Positions 6,508 to 10,127 of a stretch of 10,127 nt of DNA are shown here, in pieces (position 1 is the stretch's first letter; the number at the start of each line of letters is the position of its first letter). The position numbers and the translations under genes are program-made. The notes beneath the pieces were generated by a model that saw only the letters and a program-made list of their open reading frames with translations, searched no databases and was not told the DNA's origin. This stretch comes from JBDRNE01 sp043812935. GTDB lineage: Bacteria; Omnitrophota; Gorgyraeia; Tantalellales; Tantalellaceae. The stretch is from contig JBDRLO010000027.1 in assembly GCA_043812935.1 (NCBI GenBank), positions 1 to 10,127 of the forward strand. The letters run 5' to 3'.

Positions 6508-6768
6508 TTATTCCTCTACTGAAAGCTCAACAAGTTTCGCGTTTACACCGTTAAGAATATCCAGTTTATGGGCTAACTCTTTGTTTTTAGCATCATCCCC
6601 TACCAGTTCAAGAATAATAAGACCGGTATTTGTGCAGTTATCCAAAACACCGTCATGAACACCGAGTCTGGTCTTGATTATACATCCCCAACCAGTAAGA
6701 ATTTTTTGAACCGTCGGAGCTTCCTCTTTTCTTCGGTTAACAAGAACCACTAATAAAGTCTTTTTCAT
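6508..6768 (-). CDS. Small ACT-like protein, paralogue of the TM1266-type regulator
   Basis: I have no gene name for this 86-residue protein. Its layout parallels the 82-residue protein at 1446-1694: an N-terminal hydrophobic strand (LLVVLVNR), a helix (EEAPTVQKILTGWG), a strand with KTRLGVHDG matching SRTGMPY of the other, a hydrophobic strand (TGLIILELVGD) and a final helix plus LNGVNAKLVEL matching VNGVTVKSAL. The shared pattern is G..I..TR.G, then a C-containing loop, then KL...NGV..K. It is probably a soluble ACT-fold sensor or partner protein without a DNA-binding domain. AAGGGGA about 5 nt before the ATG supports the start. It lies immediately upstream of the rex promoter but is separated by a hairpin, so it may form its own transcript. 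Function is unproven. Confidence 0.75.
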   Translation of the reverse strand: MKKTLLVVLVNRRKEEAPTVQKILTGWGCIIKTRLGVHDGVLDNCTNTGLIILELVGDDAKNKELAHKLDILNGVNAKLVELSVEE

Positions 6769-6785
6769 TTCTTTCCCCTTCCCCG

Positions 6786-6845
6786 ATTGGTTAGCCGGTT
6801 TATCGGTTGGCCAGTTAGCCGGTTAACCAGTTTGCCGGTTGATTA
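6786..6845 (-). repeat. Degenerate CCGGTTAACC-type simple repeat
   Basis: About 60 bp consists of back-to-back variants of GGTTAGCCGGTT and GGCCAGTTAGCCGG with spacing near 8-10 bp. It is the reverse-complement orientation of the linker motif at 80-117 and 1775-1820 (AACCGGCTAACC). A short further piece, GTTGGCCGGTTACAT, is at 6932-6946. It lies just upstream of the ribosome binding site of the 86-residue gene. Many of its words are self-complementary, so it can fold in several registers. No coding sense is apparent. Confidence 0.6.
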
Positions 6846-6879
6846 GATCCCCGCTTTCGCGAGGATTTAATTCGCACTT

Positions 6880-6911
6880 ATAACTTATGCTTCCTTTAAC
6901 GCATAAGTTAT
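6880..6911. repeat. 11-bp-arm inverted repeat
   Basis: ATAACTTATGC (6880-6890) and GCATAAGTTAT (6901-6911) are perfect reverse complements around a 10-nt loop. No T-run follows on either strand, so it is not an obvious terminator. It could be an operator or part of a small mobile repeat. The rest of the 319-bp gap (6769-7087) holds the simple repeat upstream, the permease terminator downstream and no credible gene. Confidence 0.5.
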
Positions 6912-7047
6912 GTGCTCCTTAAAGTTACCCTGTTGGCCGGTTACATATGTCACACTTACCGCGTTTTACATCAAGATCTAACATTCGTCATATCAACTGA
7001 CAAATAGCATGGCTGCTGTCCCCATTTAAAAATACCATTTTCATACC

Positions 7048-7085
7048 AAAAAAACGTGTAACTTGCTACGCGCCGCGTGTTACAC
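7048..7085 (-). terminator. Intrinsic terminator of the permease gene
   Basis: On the minus strand GTGTAAC pairs with GTTACAC (7 bp; 7079-7085 with 7056-7062). The loop holds a nested ACGC-GGC-GCGT hairpin. One G and seven Ts follow (A-run at 7048-7054). It begins 2 bp past the permease stop codon. Its arms use the same GTGTTAC/GTAACAC words as the 79-bp repeats at the left of the window. Confidence 0.78.
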
Positions 7086-7087
7086 CA

Positions 7088-8923
7088 TTAACTACTTCTT
7101 TTACGTTTTCCTAAAAGAACAATGTCTCTTAACGCTTCTTTATTTTTTGCCTGCATCCATTTTTTTTCAAAACCCCCGTCCTGTACAATTTGGGCAATTG
7201 CCGACAACGCTCTTAAGTGAAAATTCCGTTCATCTTTTGTTCCCGCGATTACAAAAACCGTATAAATTTTTTGTTTAGTCGCAGGAAACAAAATACCATT
7301 TTTACACCTGGCAAGCAAAATAACAAATGTATGTGCTCCTTCAACAATAATATGGGGAATTGCCAGATGCGGGCCTAAAACAGTACTGCTTTCTTTCTCA
7401 CGTTCAAGAAGCAAATTTAATATAAGATCCGGATTAACTTTTAATTTTTCAGACATTTCTTCCGAAGCTTTTTTGAAAAAAGCATGCATCTCCATCGGCT
7501 CCAAAATATCCATAACAATACTTTTTTCTATGATTTTATCAAACCTGTCTTTTATTATTCCATCTCGTTCCTGTATTATTTCTTTTAATTCCGCCTCTAA
7601 AGAAAAATCAATAAGCTCTCTGGCTGTAATTTTCTCTATTAAATGTAACAGAGCAAAATCCCGTTTAGCCCTAACTCTTCCGTAAAACCAAAAAACCCCT
7701 AATCCCGCCAAAAAAAGGACAGACACCGCGGCAAGAACACTTTTACCCATATTTATAATTAACATCCAGCACCCCAAAACACCAACAATCTGTATCCACG
7801 GATAAAACGGAGATTTAAACCGCGGTTGATAATTATGAATTCCACTTTCTCTCATAACAATCACACAAAGACAAGAAAAAATAAATGTAAAAATCAACAC
7901 AGTTGAAGCAACTTTGACAAGTATATTTAATTCAAGAAATAAAGCCGCAGCTATAAAAAATCCCGTAATCAATATTGATATACCCGGGGTTTTAAACCGA
8001 GGGCTTACCCTTCCGAACATTTTCGGTAAAAGATGGTCTCGGCTTAAAGCCAAAGGATACCTAGCCGCGGCCATTATACCCGCATTCGCGGTTGAAACAA
8101 AAGCCAGAACTGCCGCTATGCCCAAAACAATTTTTCCTGATTCACCCATAAAAACAAATGCTCCGTCTGAAATAGGAGTAAGAGAATTATCAAGTTCATT
8201 GCCTCCAAGAACACCGGTAGTAACAAAAACAACTGCCACGTATAACAAAACGGTTACAAAAAGTGAAAGTATCATACCTAACGGTACTATTTTAGCAGGG
8301 TTCTTAACTTCTTCGGCAATACTTGCAACTTTTAAAAGCCCGCCATAGGAAACAAATACAAAACCGGCGGTAGAAACAACCGCAAGGCCTCCGTTCGGCG
8401 AAAAAGGAATAAAGTTCTGGAGCCTAACAGACGGAAAGCCTTTAATGATGTAGAAAACAAGCAAGATTAGCAAACCGGCAACAAAAACAACCTGAAATCT
8501 CCCGGCACCTTTAATGCCCAGAATATTCACTATCACAAAAAACAGGCACAACATAATGCCTATTAATCTGATATCCAAACTAATAAATAAGCTGCTGAAT
8601 GCTGCCATCCCAATAAGCGCGAACGCGCTTTTTAAAGAGATGGACATCCACGTAAGAATCCCATCTATTGTACCCAACGCCGGCCCCATACTCCGTGTAA
8701 CATAAAAATAATCACCACCGGCTTTGGGCATTGCTGAAACAAGTTCAGCCTGACTTAACATCCCCGTCATAGCCAAAAAACCGGCTAAAAGATATGATAA
8801 AACCACAGCCGGCCCTGCTTGCGCGTGCGCAAGCCCTGGCAATATAAACAGGCCGGAACTAATCATCGCGCCGGTCGCCACACAAAAAATGTCCAGCAAT
8901 TTTAATTCTTTTTTAAGTTTCAT
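7088..8923 (-). CDS. APC-superfamily permease fused to a C-terminal PTS EIIA domain
   Basis: Residues 1 to about 415 form a twelve-helix-type transporter of the amino acid-polyamine-organocation superfamily: the N-terminal ATGAMISSGLFILPG signature (17-31), many hydrophobic segments and KAGGDYFYVTRSMGP (67-81). A polar helical linker (about 420-500) follows. The end (about 500-605) resembles a fructose/mannitol-type PTS EIIA domain: E508-x6-LGPHLAIPH, with H524 the expected phospho-acceptor, and later NFHLRALSAIAQIV. The inference is that transport is adjusted by the PTS phosphorylation state through H524. No EI or HPr gene is in the window, and the substrate cannot be named. The start fits APC proteins. 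No ribosome binding site is seen, and a TATAAT 11 bp upstream suggests a very short leader. A terminator follows the stop, so it is probably monocistronic. Confidence 0.88.
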   Translation of the reverse strand: MKLKKELKLLDIFCVATGAMISSGLFILPGLAHAQAGPAVVLSYLLAGFLAMTGMLSQAELVSAMPKAGGDYFYVTRSMGPALGTIDGILTWMSISLKSAFALIGMAAFSSLFISLDIRLIGIMLCLFFVIVNILGIKGAGRFQVVFVAGLLILLVFYIIKGFPSVRLQNFIPFSPNGGLAVVSTAGFVFVSYGGLLKVASIAEEVKNPAKIVPLGMILSLFVTVLLYVAVVFVTTGVLGGNELDNSLTPISDGAFVFMGESGKIVLGIAAVLAFVSTANAGIMAAARYPLALSRDHLLPKMFGRVSPRFKTPGISILITGFFIAAALFLELNILVKVASTVLIFTFIFSCLCVIVMRESGIHNYQPRFKSPFYPWIQIVGVLGCWMLIINMGKSVLAAVSVLFLAGLGVFWFYGRVRAKRDFALLHLIEKITARELIDFSLEAELKEIIQERDGIIKDRFDKIIEKSIVMDILEPMEMHAFFKKASEEMSEKLKVNPDLILNLLLEREKESSTVLGPHLAIPHIIVEGAHTFVILLARCKNGILFPATKQKIYTVFVIAGTKDERNFHLRALSAIAQIVQDGGFEKKWMQAKNKEALRDIVLLGKRKRSS

Positions 8924-8934
8924 AGTTAGAGTAA

Positions 8935-8940
8935 ATTATA
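8935..8940 (-). promoter_or_regulatory. Possible -10 box of the permease gene
   Basis: A perfect TATAAT on the minus strand ends 11 bp before the permease ATG, which would give a leader of about 5 nt. This fits the absence of a ribosome binding site. The -35 position falls at a run of Ts with no real match to TTGACA, so the call is tentative. The rest of the 182-bp gap to the Suf gene shows nothing clear. Confidence 0.35.
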
Positions 8941-9105
8941 CACTATTGTTATCGTTAAAAAAAACTACTTATGAATTATCTGCCGTAATCTGTACAGGCT
9001 TTTACATACATATCGCATTTTAATTAAAACTGGTTAAAACGCGTTGTGTTCTGCTTCACCATAAAACATTTCGCATTCTTTCAACTCTAGTAAGACCTTT
9101 TCACC

Positions 9106-10127
9106 TTAAAAACTTCCTTTTAAAGTTTTTTCTTCAAGTTCTTTTATCTCTTTTTTTAGAATTTCCGGTAACGCAAGAATATCCACATCCATAAACCCTC
9201 TGATAATGACTGACTGAGCTTCTTCGGCTGTCATACCCCGAGAACTTAAATATTCTATTTCCTCTTTGCTGATTTTCCCAATTGCGGCTTCATGCGACAA
9301 ATCCACGTCACGAAAAACCGTTTCAAGTTCCGGAACAGCGTGTATTGTACCTTTTTCGGAGATAACTAACCCCCTGCATTCCAAATGCGCCTTAACATCC
9401 TTTGCCTCAGCCCTTAAATCCCCTCTTGCTACAACTTTCCCGCCCAGGCTCACGGCTCTTGAAACAATCTCAGCCTGTGTATTTTCTTTTTGGAAAATAA
9501 CTCTTGAACCTATATCCTGCAAAGTTTTTGGATGCGATAATATTAATGAGTTAAAACTCGCACGCGCTGAATCGCCTTTCAAAACAGCAGTCGGATACAT
9601 AACGATCTCTCTAACAGGCTTAAGGCATACATAATTTGAAATAAAACTCGCATTCTCATCCACTAAAGCAATACTCATAGGTCTCACAGAAACATCCTTT
9701 TTCCAGGAATGTATCATTGTAAAATTTAGATATCCGTCTTTTTGAACAAAAAATTCAGATATACCCAAATGAAAACTTTCTTCTGCCGCGCGAGACGCGG
9801 CGCATCCTGTGATAATATACGCTTTTGCCCCCTCTTCCACTATTACAACGTTATGCACTCTTTGTTTAAAGTTTTCCTTTTTAAGAAACAAGCATGCCTG
9901 GATAGGAAGCTCTACTACGCACCCTTTTTTTACGCGGATAAAATATCCGCCTTTAGTGTTACGCGGATATTCTTTATTTAAAGCCTTAAAAGCCTTGCCG
10001 TAATATTTACGCACGTCTTTCTTCTTTTCCAAAGCGTCTTCCATACGCATTATCTCTATACCGTCTTGCAGGTTTCTGGAAAAAAGCACATCATTATCCT
10101 GCTGAAAAAAACTTGCCGAACGCGTCT
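9106..10127 (-). CDS. SufB/SufD-family Fe-S cluster assembly scaffold protein (5' end outside window)
   Basis: SufB/SufD proteins form the scaffold that, with the ATPase SufC, builds Fe-S clusters in the cytoplasm. This is relevant here because HydA alone needs many clusters. The visible part is a parallel beta-helix-like repeat region ending in the conserved core: VVARGDLRAEAKDVKAH, a cysteine in HLECRGLVIS, SHEAAIGKISKEEIEYL and SRGMTAEEAQSVIIRGF. This ending is typical of short archaeal/SMS-type SufB proteins. An apparent GTG start at 10089 is not the real start. The frame stays open to the window edge and encodes TRSASFFQQDND before VLFSRNLQDGIEIM, which reads like continuing family sequence. 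At least 340 residues are therefore present and the N-terminus lies beyond 10127. A sufC-like ATPase gene would be expected next to it outside the window. Confidence 0.88.
   Translation of the reverse strand, partial: TRSASFFQQDNDVLFSRNLQDGIEIMRMEDALEKKKDVRKYYGKAFKALNKEYPRNTKGGYFIRVKKGCVVELPIQACLFLKKENFKQRVHNVVIVEEGAKAYIITGCAASRAAEESFHLGISEFFVQKDGYLNFTMIHSWKKDVSVRPMSIALVDENASFISNYVCLKPVREIVMYPTAVLKGDSARASFNSLILSHPKTLQDIGSRVIFQKENTQAEIVSRAVSLGGKVVARGDLRAEAKDVKAHLECRGLVISEKGTIHAVPELETVFRDVDLSHEAAIGKISKEEIEYLSSRGMTAEEAQSVIIRGFMDVDILALPEILKKEIKELEEKTLKGSF

Noticed and set aside
6025..6522. 165-residue plus-strand open frame
   Set aside because: It lies opposite rex, whose family motifs are clear. 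The translation resembles no protein I know and ends inside the 86-residue gene.
7914..8348. 144-residue plus-strand open frame
   Set aside because: It is antisense to the transmembrane region of the permease, with no ribosome binding site or domain.
9108..9131. A/T-only inverted repeat at the end of the SufB/SufD-family gene as a terminator
   Set aside because: The stem has almost no GC pairs and lies inside the coding end. Too weak to call.
10087..10089. GTG as the start of the SufB/SufD-family gene
   Set aside because: The frame continues to the window edge with plausible family sequence (SASFFQQDND). The GTG is an internal valine.

Overview
The window holds an [FeFe]-hydrogenase locus from an anaerobic bacterium. 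Every gene I accept reads on the minus strand, so the biological order runs from high to low coordinates. The cell type suggested is a fermentative or syntrophic anaerobe: an NADH-linked [FeFe] hydrogenase, the maturase HydF, a Rex redox repressor and a short SufB/SmsB-type Fe-S scaffold protein. The sequence is fairly AT-rich. Intergenic DNA is full of hairpin repeats (a GGACAGGC/GCCTGTCC stem, and CCGGTTAACC-like simple repeats) of a kind I associate with uncultured lineages such as Omnitrophota. That taxonomic guess is weak.

Layout from the right edge leftwards: (1) a SufB/SufD-family scaffold gene whose 5' end lies outside the window (9106-10127); (2) an APC-superfamily permease fused to a C-terminal PTS EIIA domain (7088-8923), closed by a good intrinsic terminator (7048-7085); (3) a repeat-bearing gap (6769-7047); (4) an 86-residue ACT-like protein (6508-6768), followed by a hairpin; (5) a strong predicted promoter with a palindrome resembling a Rex operator in the leader, then rex (5751-6368), hydC (5206-5688), hydB (3984-5192) and hydA (2090-3991), tightly packed and ended by a 21-bp-arm inverted repeat flanked by A and T runs; (6) a repeat-rich gap (1695-2089); (7) a TM1266-family small regulator (1446-1694) and hydF (204-1439), translationally coupled; (8) more copies of the same repeats at the left edge (1-196).

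The parts fit one model. Rex senses NADH/NAD+ and would repress its own promoter and, by read-through, hydCBA. When NADH builds up, Rex leaves and HydABC is made to dispose of reductant as H2. HydF carries the diiron precursor that completes the H-cluster in HydA; its partners HydE and HydG are not in the window. The two small ACT-like proteins flanking the operon are probably hydrogenase-associated regulators, by family association only.

The most notable points are: the trimer is stripped down (HydB is a bare NuoF core, HydC lacks one of the four usual [2Fe-2S] cysteines, and HydA has TSCSP instead of TSCCP at the H-cluster); the Rex-like site sits just after a consensus promoter; the permease carries a phosphorylatable EIIA domain; and the hydF module is bracketed by about 150-bp near-identical direct repeats. 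I see no RNA genes, complete transposase or CRISPR array.
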